A stretch of DNA of 64,000 nucleotides from Pyrenopolyporus hunteri (Eukaryota; Ascomycota; Sordariomycetes; Xylariales; Hypoxylaceae): positions 992,001 to 1,056,000 of the forward strand of contig CADCXC010000035.1 in NCBI GenBank assembly GCA_902806595.1, written 5' to 3'. The position numbers were made by a program, and so were the translations under genes. The notes below the pieces were generated by a model that worked only from the letters and a program-made list of their open reading frames with translations, had not been told where the DNA came from and made no database searches. This document shows, piece by piece, positions 1 to 13,451 of this stretch (the stretch's first letter is position 1; the number at the start of each line of letters is the position of its first letter).

Positions 1-1365
1 AATAAATAATATATAAAAACACATAAAAATAATTAACACCATCGAAAAAAATAAAATTATATATAATTTTATTTTTTTTCGTTATAATATCCATCGATTT
101 TTCGACTATAATAACTTTATTTTTATTTTAAAATTAAAACTTAAAATAATAAATAAATTTAAATTATAAACCTATATATTTTATTACTTCGATAAATTTA
201 TTAAAACCGTTTTATAAATAATAAATTAATATAATAATATATATTACTTTTTTTTATACATCCCTATAAAATATCTTTTTATTTAATTTATTTAATCTTT
301 ATTTTCCGACTTAACGTTATTATTATTTAACGATATTAAAAATGTTAAATTTTTAATTTTTTTTTAAATTTATCGATAAATATAAACTCGACTTTATTTA
401 AAAAAATATAAAAAATAAATTCTTTAAATTACGGAAAAGATCGTTAACTACGTCGTAAAATAATAAAAAACGTTTTTAAATTATATTCGAAGAAAATAAT
501 AATCGTGAAAAAATAAATAATATAAAATAATTTAACGATAATATTTATTTCATTAATTTATTTAATATAAACTTTTATAAATCTTTTTAAAATAATTTAT
601 ATAATTTATATACTTTCGATAATAATAACGAAATTATTTCGATTAACCCATCGTTTAAATAATTTCGACATATAAAATATATCGATAAATCAAATAAAAA
701 TATCGATAAAAACGTTTAAAAAAATCAAAAGTAAATTTATTACTATTTATCTTTAATATAAAAAATAATAACTAAACTTTTATAAAATAATAAAAAAATA
801 TAAAAATAAATATTCGTAATATTAACTTAAAATTCGATATCCTTTATATTAAAAATAAAACGCCATTTTTTTAATAAACATCGAAATTTTAAATAAATAA
901 AAATATAAAAAACATACTTTATTTTATTATATTTACGAAAATTTTTTAAATAATAAATATTATTTTATAAATCCTTTTATTATTTTTTCTTTAAAAATTT
1001 TTATTTCTGTTAATAAAAAATCTACTTAAATATTTAATAAACTAAACTTATAAAATTAATAAAAATAAAATCTTTTTTTTTCCTTTTTTTTTTCTTAATT
1101 TTTAATACCGTATCATTAATAAAAATATAACGTTTAAATTTATCCACTTTTATAAAATATCCCTAAATAATAATAATAAAAAATATATATATATAATTTA
1201 TAATATTTAAATTTAAATACGTTTTTCGAAATAATCGTTATTTTTACAATTAAATATATCTTTACATTTCTTAACTTTAAATAATAACATTAATAAATAT
1301 AATCTAAATATAATATAAATTAACTTATTTACTTTTTCGTAATATTTTCGAATTCGTTATTAAAA

Positions 1366-1966
1366 ACACTTTCGTTTTTTTTTTATATTAAAAATTATTT
1401 TTTTCATTTTTATTATCGATATCGTTTTTAATTTAATTTAAAAAGAAATTAAAACTTTAATCGATATTAATTCGATCGACATTAATCACTTCTTAAATAA
1501 ATAAACTATAAATAATCTTTTTTTTAAAATAAATAAAATATGAAAATTTTTACTTTATTTCGTAATTATAAACTTTTAACGAATTAACATAAATTTTATA
1601 AAGAAAGTTTTTATAATCGATTTACCATTAATAAATTTATTTATAAATTTAATACGACTACGTAATAAAACATTTTCGTTTTTTTTTATATTAAAAATTA
1701 TTATTTTCGTTATTATCGTCGATATCGTTTTTAATTTTATTTAAAAGGGAAAAATTAAAACTTCGATCGATATTAATTCGATCGACATTAATTACTTTCT
1801 AAATAAATAAATTATAAATAGTTTTTTTTTTAAATAAATAAAATACGAAAATTTCCACTTTACTTCGTAGTTATAAACTTTTAACGAATTAATATAAATT
1901 TCACAAAAAATGTTTTTATAATCGATTTACCATTAATAAATTTATTTATAAATTTAATACGATTAA
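1366..1966. repeat. Direct tandem duplication, ~305-bp unit x2
   Basis: Two neighbouring units (about 1,366-1,661 and 1,670-1,966) share the same order of words: a T-rich start, two close copies of ATTAATTCGATCGACATTAA-like sequence one per unit, and a shared ending with ATCGATTTACCATTAATAAA. The equivalent ending lies 305 bp apart. Differences are mostly A/G and C/T, as expected of an old duplication then mutated by RIP. Confidence 0.8.
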
Positions 1967-3102
1967 ATAATATAAAAGTTTAAGTTAAATTTAAAATAAT
2001 AATAAAATAAACATTATTAAAAAATTTATAGTAATATTTATAAAACGAATAATACGTTATTATAAAATAAATCGCATATTTTAATCGAAAGTATTAATAT
2101 TATTAAAAGTATTAAATATAATCGATATTTTAATTAATAATATAAAACTATTAAAAACCCGTAAGTTAATTTTCGAAATAATAACTATTATTAAATATTA
2201 AACGATAAAAATATCGAGTTTATATTCGATAATAAAAATATATATATTTTTAAATTTTTTAACGATACGATTAAAAAAATAATAATATTAACTTTCGTAA
2301 ACGTAAATTTAACCGTCGAAAAAAATCGTCTATAAATAACAATAATAAATCGATTCGTTAAAAAAATAAAAATATAAAAAATATATACTTTTTTAAATAA
2401 AAAATTAATTAAATTATTATAACGATTAAGGTAAAATTAAAATTTAATAAATACGTTATAATTTATAAAAAAACGTAACTTTTAATAATAAATTTTAAAA
2501 ATTAAATTTTTAAAAAACGTATAAATACGTTTAATAAAATTAACGTTAAACGATAAAGCTTAAATAAGTTTATATAAATCGATATAAATATAACTCGAAA
2601 AATTTAATTTATTAATATATAATTAATATTTCGAAAATAAAAAAAATCGACTTATTTATTTACGAATTTACGTTATTAATATAATTAATATAATTTAATA
2701 ACTTATAAAAACGTTTAAATAACGACGAAATAAAATATAAAATATAAACGTATTTAAAATACCATCGACATTAAAAACGTCGTTAAAAAATAAATAAAAT
2801 TATTATAACTATAAAAAACGTATACGTTAACGAAAATTAAAAAATTTTTAACATATTAAATAATATTTAAATAAATAAAATTTTTCGAAACGGTCGTAAA
2901 AATAATAATTATTAAAATATATAATTCGAAACGAATTATTTAATTTTACATAGTTAAATTTTTAACTATAATTATAATTAACGTTAAAATAACGTTAAAA
3001 GTAATACCATCGTAATCGTTAAAATTATAACCATTATAAAAAAATATAAACGATATCGACGTTATTATAAAAAATAACGATAATACGTAAAAAATAAAAG
3101 AT

Positions 3103-3358
3103 AAATATTTATTTAAATTTTAATAATAACGATATATTAAAATAAATTAAAATAAAATATTAATAATTAAATATATAAAAAAATTGAATTAATAATAATA
3201 TATTAAATTTAATAAAAATAAAATACCTATAAATAAATACGTAAAAAATATAAAATAATAACGACACGTTAAAATCGATAAAAATAAATACTTAAAAATA
3301 AATACGTAAAAAAAATAAAATAACGATAATATATTAAAGTCGATAAAAACGAAATACC
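3103..3358. repeat. Degenerate ~64-bp tandem repeat
   Basis: At least three units of about 64 bp recur, each with an AATAAATACGTAAAAAA-like start and an ATATTAAA...GATAAAAA-like end. Units are clearest at 3,167-3,231, 3,231-3,295 and 3,295-3,358. The repeat is degenerate, with transition differences. Its role is unknown; it could be an internal tandem array of a retroelement. Confidence 0.6.
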
Positions 3359-4534
3359 GTCGAAACGTTATATTTAAATTTTAAAATTTATTAATTAAAA
3401 TCGCGAAACGAAAATTAAGTCGAATTATCACAAAAAATAAAAAAAAAAAATAAAAAAATAAAAAAAATTCCGCGATTCGATATTTTTATACGAAAATTTA
3501 AAAAATATAATTATATATTTATTAAAGAAAAACGCTTCGATTATTAAAATAACATAATATTTTACACTTTTTTTTTAAATTTAATAATTTACGTAAATAA
3601 AACGCTTTAATTATTATAAAAATACGATACCTTTTATATTCAAAAAAAATTACATAAATATTTAATTATATATATATATAAATAAATAATATTAATAAAT
3701 ACATTTAATATTTATTTTATATAAATAACGTTTAATATATCGTTTTTAGATAAAAAAATAATTCACTTTCGTTATATTTTAATTTTAAAAATATATATAA
3801 ATATTTTTTTTAAACGTTTAATTAATATTTATAATATATTAAACGTATTAAAATATCGATGTTAATTAAAATATATACTTATTTATTTAAATATACGTCG
3901 AAATTAAAATTAATACGAAAAAATATTTAAATAATTTTATAAATATTAATAATTTTAACTTAACGATAAAACGATATAACTTCGAAAAAAATATATACGT
4001 AAAAATAATAATTTTTATAAAATTTATTTTTTAAAAAAATATAAATTTAATTTTAAATTTATATATTAATTTAATATATCGATGTATTATAGTTTATAAT
4101 ATCGTTTTACGTTATAATTATCGCCGATAATATAAAATTAAAAAAAAAACTTAAAATAAAATAAAAATATCGACGATTTTTTCGTATCCGATTAAAATAA
4201 TTTCAAATAAAAAGTTATATTCGATTATAAAACTTAAAATTTCGAAAATAACTAATAAAAATATATAAATTTTCAATTAAATCTTTTAAACATTAATTTT
4301 ACGATATTATTTTTTATAATTTATTTAATATAAAAAAAAAACTTTAAACGTAAAAAGAATATTAATAAAAATAAAACTTAAAAAAACATATTATTAAAAT
4401 TGAATACGTAAAATTTAAACCCGATAAAAATCGCAATAATAAAACTTAAATTTAAACGTCGTAAAAGATTACGTCAATATATATTAAAAATAAAGTAACG
4501 TTTTTTTTATAAATTTAATATAAATAAAAAAATT

Positions 4535-4720
4535 CGATTTAAACGTAAAGGTAAACTTTTAAATATTATACGATAAATATAATAATATTTTTTCGAATAA
4601 TATTAATTTAAACGTAAAAGTAAACCGTTAAATATTATATAATAAATATAATAACATTTTTTTAAATAACGTTAATTTAAACGTAAAAATAAACCGTTAA
4701 AAGTTATATAATAAAAATAA
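4535..4720. repeat. 69-bp tandem repeat, ~2.7 copies
   Basis: The word AAACGTAAA recurs at 4,541, 4,610 and 4,679, that is with an exact 69-bp period, followed each time by a TAAAC...TTAAA...TATTATA segment. Because 69 is a multiple of three, the array could once have encoded a 23-residue protein repeat in a retroelement polyprotein. That is inference only, as the frame is now full of stops. Confidence 0.65.
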
Positions 4721-5224
4721 TTAATTTTAAATAACTATAAAAAATTCGAAACTACGATTAATTTAAAAATACGAAAATTATTAAAAAACGTTATAAGTAA
4801 TATTAAATTCGACTTTTAATAAAAAAAAACATCGAAAAAAAAGTCGTTTTTCGATTTAATTAATAATTAATATAAAACGTTATATATCGTAAATTTTTAA
4901 AGGAAAACTTAAATAGTAAAAATAATTTTAATAAAATAATACCGATTATATTTCGTTTAATATTATAATAAAAACTTAATAAAAATATTTTAAAAAATAT
5001 TTTTAAAACGTTTAAAAACGAAATTAAAAAAAAACCCTTTTTATTAAATTTATTAAAAATAAAGTATGGTTTTAATTATATAAATTATTTTAGGTAACGC
5101 CGCGGGAAGTTTATATAAATATGTAATAAATATATTAAAGCGATATTTAAAAACGCATTTTAATAAAATGTAAATTTTTTATATTTCGAATCTTTTACGT
5201 ACATTTATATTCGAAATTTATACG

Positions 5225-5500
5225 AAAATTTTGACTTTTTAAAAAAATTTCTTACATCGAAAATCGTTTACGATTTTATAACGAAATTTTCCTTAGATTT
5301 AAAAATAAGTTAACTCGAAAATATAATATATTATTAAATAAAAGGGTATATTATAATATTCGTTAACGATTTATTTTTTATAATTAAAATTTTTCTTAAA
5401 AAAATTAAAAACGTTTTAAAACAATTTACGTAATTTAATGCGTCGTTGATAAATTAATTAAAACCGACCTATTTTGTTTTTTTAAAATTATAAAAATTCG
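5225..5500 (+). pseudogene. Degraded Ty1/copia-like reverse transcriptase core
   Basis: On the plus strand, one frame reads through several RIP-type stops with the spacing expected of a copia reverse transcriptase. A hydrophobic run GYIIIFV is followed by N-D-L-F-F-I, where the first catalytic Asp codon GAC has become AAC (5,365-5,367) and the second Asp codon is kept (5,368-5,370). About 15-25 residues upstream there is an SLDLKIS...LEN...YY stretch resembling the conserved region before the catalytic box in copia elements. Known: copia RT carries a [YF]VDD box. Inference: this is a dead Ty1/copia retrotransposon. No LTRs were found for it, and the family assignment rests on this one box. 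Confidence 0.45.
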
Positions 5501-6767
5501 TGATAATAAAAGTTTTATTATAATTAACGAAATTAATTATTTATATTATAATATCTTTTTAAACGATGATTTTTAAAATATATAAAATTATAAAAATAAT
5601 TATTTATTTTTTTAAATTTAAGATAATTTAATATATATTATAAACGTTAAATAAAAATCAATAAAACGAATTAATTATATTTAAAAATAAAAGAAAACGA
5701 AAATAATCGACACGAAAATACGAACGATAATAATATATAAAATCCTTTATTAAAAAAAGATATATATAATTTATTTCTTAAAAAAATTATCAATAATAAC
5801 GATACGAATAAAAATAATTAAAAAAATATAAAAAATAGATTATAAAATAATAAAAAATAATAATCTCGGCTTTCGAAATAACGAAAAAAAAATAAAATTT
5901 TCGATAAAAAAAAATTCTTTTTACGTTATTAATAATTATATTTTTAAATTTTGTTTTTTTAATATAAAATTAATCGAATAACGTATAAAAAACTTGTTTT
6001 TTATAATAAACCTTTAAAACGAAAAGTTTATCATTAATAAATAAAATAAAAACGTAATTAAAAAAATAATAAACGATAAATTATATGTACGGATAATATA
6101 AGGTAATCGATTTTTATTTATTATTAACCTTTATTATTTTATTTTTACGTTTATTGAGATTTTCTTTTACGAATTTAACGATTTAATTATTATTAATAAT
6201 AACGAAAAGAATAAATTAATTAAATATAATAAATAGAACTTTAATATAAAAAAATAAATCGTTATATTAATATATTTAATATATAATATAAATTAACGTA
6301 AAAAAAATAAATAAATAAATATTAAATTTTTTTAATATAATATTATCGTAATTATATACATCGTTTTTTTATTTTTAATTTTTAATCGAATTATTAAAAA
6401 TAATAATACCCGGATTATTAAAATTTAATTGAAAAAAATAACATTAAAAAAATATAAAAAATTAATAAATTATTAACGAGAAAAAAATTACGTAAAATTT
6501 CGAAAAAATTAAAGTAATATAAAAGGATTTTTAATATTTATATGTAAAAACTTTTAAAATATATCGCTACATTTAATCGATAATAACTTTTATTTAATAA
6601 AAAAAATATAACATCGAAATAAAATAAAAAATATAATAATAAAATATAATATATTAATTATATAATTTATTTTAAATCTAAACGATTTTTTATCGTCGAT
6701 ACGGTTTAAAAAAAATAATAGATTTCGAAATAAAAAATATATAAAACGAATAAAATAATAAATCGAA

Positions 6768-9700
6768 GCGTAACTTTAAAATAAAAAAAAACATTATTAA
6801 AATAAATAATATAAAATTTAATTATAATTATAACGTAATTTTATAACTACGTAAAAACTTTTTTCGATAAATTTATAAAAATAAAAATATAAAATAAAAC
6901 ATTTAATTTAATTAATTAATATTTCGACGTTTTAAAAATAAATAATTATAATTTCTTTTAATTATATAATAATATTAATTTATATAATTTCGTAAAAAAT
7001 ATAATTAACGATTAATTAAATTTCGTGGATAATTCTTTATATTAAATTAATAAATATTTTTAATAAAATTAAAACTAAAAAGTTTTAAAGTAAAAAATAA
7101 AAACTTATAATAAATTAATATTAAATATTAAACTTTAAAAAAACGCCGAAAAATTCGAAGATAAATAGGAAAATAAAACGAAATTTATAATAACGATTTT
7201 TTAATATTATAAATATATGTTAATATATTTTAAATATAAAAAAAAATTAAATAACGATAATATAAATTCGATTATTTATAAAAATTATACGACGTTATAT
7301 TTATCGATAAAAACGATATCCTTCGATAAAAACGAAAATCGACGAATTATATACGATAAAATAAAATTATTATATATATATTTCGATATAATTATAATTT
7401 CGTATTTATTTTCACGAATTTATATATAATAATATTAATAAAGTATATTATTAATTACGTTACGAAATTAAAATTATTAATATATTAAAAATTAACTTTA
7501 ATCGAAATTTATTTAAATAATTTACTTAAAAATTTAAAATTTATCGATTTTAATAATTCGAAAAAAGTAACACGTAATTTAATAATAAAAATATTAAATC
7601 TAGTATTTTTAAATAAAAAATATTTAATTATAAAAATATATGTTTATATTTTAAATTACGAAAGTTTTTATAATTTTAAATTAAAATAAAAATAAATTTA
7701 TTTTAATATATTATATTAAATTATTAAAAATTATTAATTATATTTAAAAAATTTAATTAACGAAATTTTTAAAAAAAATATAAAATCGAAAACATATAAA
7801 AACGTATATATTAATAAATAAAATATAATAAAATTTAACTTTTTTAACGAATATATATATCGAAGAAATATATTTCGAAATTTATATTTTTATAATTATA
7901 TATCGATTATCGAAATCGTAAAAAAATCAACGAAAAAAATTAAAATCGATTAATTTATTAATTTTAACGAACTATTAAAAAACTCCGGTTTTTATTAAAA
8001 ATTATTAATAAAAAAATATATATACTTTTTTATTAATTAATTATTATTTTTTAAATTTAAAAAAAAAATTTTTTTAATCGAATTATCGTTATTCATTTAA
8101 AATTATTTGTTTTTTAAAATAAATTTATATCGAATAAAATATAAATATTTTTAAAACTATAAAAGAAAAAACTAAAAATTAACCGATTATTTAAAATTTA
8201 TTAATAATAATTTCGATATTTTAAAAAAGTCAAGCGAAAATATCGAACGCGACGCGAAAATTTAAAATACGTGTAATAATTAAAATAAAATAATTAATAA
8301 TAACGATTTTAATTTTAATAAAAATTAAAATCACGATAACGAAAACGATAACGATTAAAATAACGAAATTAAAAACTTTAAATATATTTAAATTTTTAAA
8401 AATAATATTTTATTATATTTAAATGAAATAATTAAAAAAAGTAAAGATATTTTTAAATTTAATATCGTAAAATCTTTTTAAAATTATAATATAAATAAAA
8501 TTATTAAAATAATCGATTTTTCGATAACTTTAAAATTCAATAAATATCGATATATTATAAACATTATTTAAATAAAAAATATAATATTTTTTAATAAATT
8601 TACTTTAATAAAAAAAATAATTTTAAACGATATTAAAATATAAAAAAATAATTTATTATATTTAAATAATATAAAATTACGTAAAATCGACGAAAAAATT
8701 AATAATAATAAATTATCATTAAATATAATACGAAACCACGATATTTTTTAAAATAAAAATTTCCTCGAAATAAACGATAAAATCGTATCGATATTTTATT
8801 TAAAACTACGAAAAAATATATTTATAATTTTACGAATTAAATATTCTTTAAAAAATATATAAATAAACGTTAATTACATTTTAATTATAAATAAAAAATT
8901 AAATATAAAATAAACTTTAACGTTAAATATTATATTATAATATTTAAATAAAATAAATATTATTAAAAAAAAAGAAAATATAAATGTAAAAGTATTATAC
9001 TTATTTCATTATTTTAAAAGTAAAAATAATATAAAAAAAAACGTAATTATACGAACTTAAATAAAAACGATAAACGTAAAAATTACCGACGACGGATTAA
9101 AATTACGACGATATTTAATAACGTCGAAATTTATATCGAAAAAATAATAATACATTTAATTATAAATTTATTTTTAATTTATAAACATAAAATACCTTTA
9201 AAAAAATAAATTTAATAAAAAAACACCGATATTTTAATTATAAACGAATACAATATAATATTTAAACGAAATTTTTATAAAATATATTAATAATTTTAAA
9301 AAACTCGTAATAAATTCGATAAAAATTTAAAAATATCGTTATAATTATTTTTTACGAAAATCTTTTTTAATTTAAATTAATAATTAATCGATCGTTATTA
9401 AATTTAAAAATCGAAAAAGTAAAGAACTAAAACTTCGAATAATAATTACGTTTTAAATTATAAATTATAATTAAAATTTACTTTCGTAACATTATTTAAT
9501 TAATAAATAAAAATTATAAATAAAATCTTCGTAATTTTATTAAAATAATTAAAAACCGATAAATAAATAATTTAAAATATTAATATATTAAATTAAAAAC
9601 TTATATATTCGAAAAATATTATTTTTAATATAAACGTTAAAATAATAACCCTTTTAAATAAAATGCGATATATTATAAACCTTTAAATATATATTACATT

Positions 9701-10555
9701 TATAAAAAAAACGTAATTAAAAAATTTACATTTTTTTATTTAAATATTATATTAAATCGTTAAATCGAAACCACGTATTAATAAATATATATTAAAAAAT
9801 AAATATATTTATTATTAAAGTACCGATATATTTAACATTTATTAAAGAAATATTTATTATAGTAACGAAAAATACTTATTAAACTTTAAAAATTATTAAT
9901 AATACGAAATATATAATTAAAAAATTTATTTTAAATTAAAACGAAAATGTATATTTCATTAATCAAAACATTTTTTTAATAATACACTTATTAAAAGTTA
10001 TTTTTATTTCGTTTTTTATAATAAAAAACTTAAAAATCAACGGATTAAAACTAAGGTTTTTACTTTTATTTCCGAAAATAATAAATACCTTACCTTTTAA
10101 ATTTTTAAAAAAACGTTTTAAATTATATAATCGATTCGAATTATTAACGATACCTACATTTATAATAATAAAATTTAAAATTTAAAACTTAACGTTTTTT
10201 AAAAATTTTTTAAATTTAACTTTTAAAATACCATGGAAATTAATACAAATTTTATAATAATTTACGTATAATTATTAAAAATCGTAACTTTTAAAAAATC
10301 ATATTTATTTTTACTTATTAATATAAATTATTAAATAAATTTAAAACTATTTAATTATATTAATAAAAACATACATCGATTATAAAAATTAAAAAATAAA
10401 ATAAAAAACTAATTTCGTAAACTTATTTTTAATTTATGTAATTTTACTTTAATTTATATAAAATTAAATTAATTTTAAAGATTTAATACGATATCGTATA
10501 TATAAAAAATAAAATTAAAGATTATTATATTACCTTATAAAAATAACCTTTAATT
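6768..10555. repeat. Long interspersed repeat family X, copy 1 (~3.8 kb)
   Basis: This block is colinear with 30,716-33,687, then 39,839-40,038, then 41,791-42,340. The two copies match word for word apart from transitions and small indels, for example around 7,180-7,330 versus 31,140-31,290, and 9,990-10,250 versus 41,795-42,050. Both are RIP-mutated, and independently so. No LTR, terminal inverted repeat or protein domain was recognised, so the element class is unknown. Copy 1 has no large internal insertion and serves as the reference for reading the insertions in copy 2. Confidence 0.8.
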
Positions 10556-11851
10556 TAAAATTAAAAAAATATAATCGTTAAATATTTTTATATAAAAATT
10601 AAAATTAAATTTTATAAACAGTAATAAAAAAATTATCATTATTTTTTTTTATAATTATTTCTTTTTTATTTTTATTTTAAACGTTATTAATAACGATATA
10701 ATATACGTAAAAAATTATTATATAATATAATTTTTTATTATTAAATATATATAAATTTAATAATAAATAAATAATAAAATATATTAAATAATAAACGTCG
10801 AAAATTTAAATAAAATATTCGTTATTTTTATATAAAAAAATTTATAAAAAATCGAAATATCGAAGTATTATATTAAATATTAATTAAAAAATAACGATAA
10901 TAATTACGAAAATAATAAATATAAAAAATAAAAATACTTTAAAAAAACGTATATTTTAAAAAAATATAACGAAAGTTAAATACGAAGAAAATTCTTAAAA
11001 ATATAAAAATATAACGCGATTATATAATATAAATAACGTAAAATACGTAGTTTAAAATTCGAAAAATTACCGAAAAAAAACGTAACGTAAAATATATAAT
11101 TCGAAAATTTAAGAAATTACCAAAAAAATCGTAACGTAAATAACGCGAAAATTATAACTTATAAATTTTTACGTAATTAATTTTTAATTTTTTTTAAATT
11201 TTTTTATAAAAAAAAAATCGAAATAATATTTCGAAAAAACTTCGGACATTATATAATTAATAATTTAATTAATTATAAAAATAAACATTTAAACGAAATA
11301 ATATTATAAATTTTAAATTTCGTCGATAATAATTTTAATATAATAATATAAAATTTTTTTTAAAAAAACTTTTTATTTAAAAAATTATTAATAATTATAT
11401 TAATCGTTTTAAAAATTATTAAAAAAATAATAAATTAAAAAACGTTTGATTTTTTTATATTATCGTATAAAAAAATAAATTATTTTATTAAATAAAAAAA
11501 AAATTAATTATTATTAATATTTTAAAATTTAAAAATAATAATAAATTATTATTAATTTTAAAAATTTACATTTTATTAAAAAATTTCATAACTTTTTATT
11601 TAATATTTATTAATTTAAATTATATTAAATAAAAATTCGATAATATTTAAAAAATATACATTAAAAATTAAAAAATAATTAATTTATTTAAATTATAAAT
11701 ATTATTATTAAACGATAAATAATTTAAAAATTTAAATACGATTATTTAAACGATATTTATTTATATATAAATAAAAAATTACGAAAAATCGATATTTTTT
11801 ATTTTATATAATTAAATATAAACGTTATATAAGATATATTTTAATTATAAT
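10556..11851. other. RIP-degraded DNA, mostly unassigned
   Basis: AT-rich sequence between family X copy 1 and the reverse-oriented LTR element. At about 11,095-11,244 it carries a segment that is the reverse complement of the left end of repeat Y (40,039 onward). The shared landmark is CGAAGTTTTTTCGAAATATT and, further in, an ATTAATTACGTAAAAATT word. Nothing else is recognised. Confidence 0.5.
11095..11244 (-). repeat. Repeat Y end, partial copy (reverse orientation)
   Basis: The reverse complement of this segment matches 40,039-40,099 plus 40,906-40,960, that is, repeat Y with its inserted MITE removed. Similarity fades beyond about 150 bp into simple-sequence DNA. RIP has mutated both copies. 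Confidence 0.55.
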
Positions 11852-12060
11852 TATTAATAAATACGTACGTAAATAAAAAAAATAACAATAAAAATAATTA
11901 TAAATTAATGAAATTAATATTATATAAATTATTTAAAAAAGAAAAATTATTTAATATAAAAACCGTAAAAAAAGTATTTTTTTATATAAATAAAAATATA
12001 TAAGTATTTTTTTAAAGTATATATTACGAAATAATACGTATAAAAATTAATTAATTATTA
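11852..12060 (-). repeat. LTR of copy A (3' LTR of the reverse element)
   Basis: Begins TATTAATAAATACGTACG and ends TTAATTAATTATTA, the reverse complement of the copy B LTR (209 bp here). Mutated by RIP. Confidence 0.85.
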
Positions 12061-12660
12061 TTTATTTTATTTTTTTTTTCGTAATTAATTAATTACGAAT
12101 TATTAAATAAATTTTTTATTTTATTTATTTTTTAATTTTAAATTAAATTAATTTATTTTATTAAATTTTATATAATTTTATTAAAAAACGTTTTCGTTAT
12201 TATATTTACGAAATTATACGATTTATAAATTTATTAAATATTATTAATTTTTCGGTTTTTATAAAATTATTTTATAGTTATAAAATTAATTATTAATTTT
12301 TCTTCGTTAATATTTTTTATTTATATTAAATATTAATATAACGATAAAAAATTAATATATAAAACGAAAAAAGTTTTAAAAAATAATAAACGTTTTAAAA
12401 TAATATTAATCGTATAATAAATAACGTAATCGATGTCGAAATTTTAAATTATTTTATAAATTTTATTAATAAATACGTTACGAATAATTTATTTATATTT
12501 AATAAATAATTAATAAATAATATTATTAATAATTTATATTTTATTATTTCGATCGATAATATTTTTATTATTTAAAATAATAATATATTTAATTTACGAA
12601 TTTAAATTTTTATTATTTACGAAAAATTTATTTATAAAAATATAAAAGTATAAATTTTAA

Positions 12661-13451
12661 AAACATTATTATATATATTACTTACTTTTATTATCGAATT
12701 TTTATTTACATTATTAATATAAAAAATATATTTCTTACTTTTTATTCGATTTTATTAACGGATTTTTATATAAAAATGTAATAATTTAAATAGTTTTTTC
12801 GAATACGAATATATTTTTTTAATTAAATTTATTATATATATTAAATTTAAATTATATATAATTTCTTTACTATATATTTTATTATATCTTATTTATTTTA
12901 AAGATATAAAATATAAAAAATAAATCGCTATTTTCGCCTTAATTAGATCTTTTTAATGGTATAAATTTCATATCGATACATACCCTATTTGAAAAGCTAT
13001 TTTAATATATATTTAATTTCATATGGATGTTAAAGGTGTAAGTGGTGGCCCGGGGTGGTTATGTGATCCCCTTTTGCGGTCGTATACCCCTCCAGCACCT
13101 TTTGATACCTTTGAATACCCCTATTGAATTAAGTATATATTCAAATAACTTTTGACATAGGGCATGCACCGATATGAAACCTATACCATTAGAAAGGTCT
13201 AATTAAGGCGAAAATGGTGGTTTATTTTTTATATTTTGTATCCTTAGAATGGGTGGGATATAATGGGATATATGGTAGGATATATGGTGGGAATTGAATT
13301 AATTGAAAAAGGGCATAAGGTGTACATTATGTATTAACACGATTGTACGTAGATTTGTATGTGGGGCTGTTAAATATGGTATGTATTTCAATGTACTGGT
13401 AGTGCAAATAAGGCCCGATAGCAAAGCATAGTAGTACATATAGCAATGCTT
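12661..13451 (-). mobile_element. hAT-like MITE, copy 1: left part RIP-mutated, right part intact
   Basis: Seen: a 791-bp element with inverted ends, flanked by a perfect 8-bp duplication AATTTTAA (12,653-12,660 and 13,452-13,459). The right part (about 12,945-13,451) has normal GC and matches the reverse complement of the left end of copy 2 closely. The left part (12,661 to about 12,940) matches the reverse complement of the right end of copy 2 only after C-to-T and G-to-A change. The last base of the terminal repeat is also C to T. It has the same orientation as copy 3, opposite to copies 2 and 4. No protein is encoded. It sits inside LTR element copy A and so inserted after it. Known: 8-bp duplications are typical of hAT transposons. 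Confidence 0.9.

Larger units (their letters stand above)
1..6767. other. RIP-degraded DNA with tandem repeats and copia-like remnant
   Basis: This stretch has no intact gene. It holds a tandem duplication of a ~305-bp unit (about 1,366-1,966), a ~64-bp repeat (about 3,100-3,358), a 69-bp repeat (about 4,535-4,720) and a degraded reverse transcriptase core near 5.2-5.5 kb; these are listed separately. I could not find paired LTRs or other borders here. The first several kilobases may belong to one long retroelement that begins outside the window. Confidence 0.6.

Noticed and set aside
7217..7429. 70-codon open frame on the plus strand in the AT block
   Set aside because: Composed almost only of Ile, Tyr, Lys, Asn and Leu codons, as expected of random A/T sequence. 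The matching family X copy 2 does not keep it open and no motif is seen.
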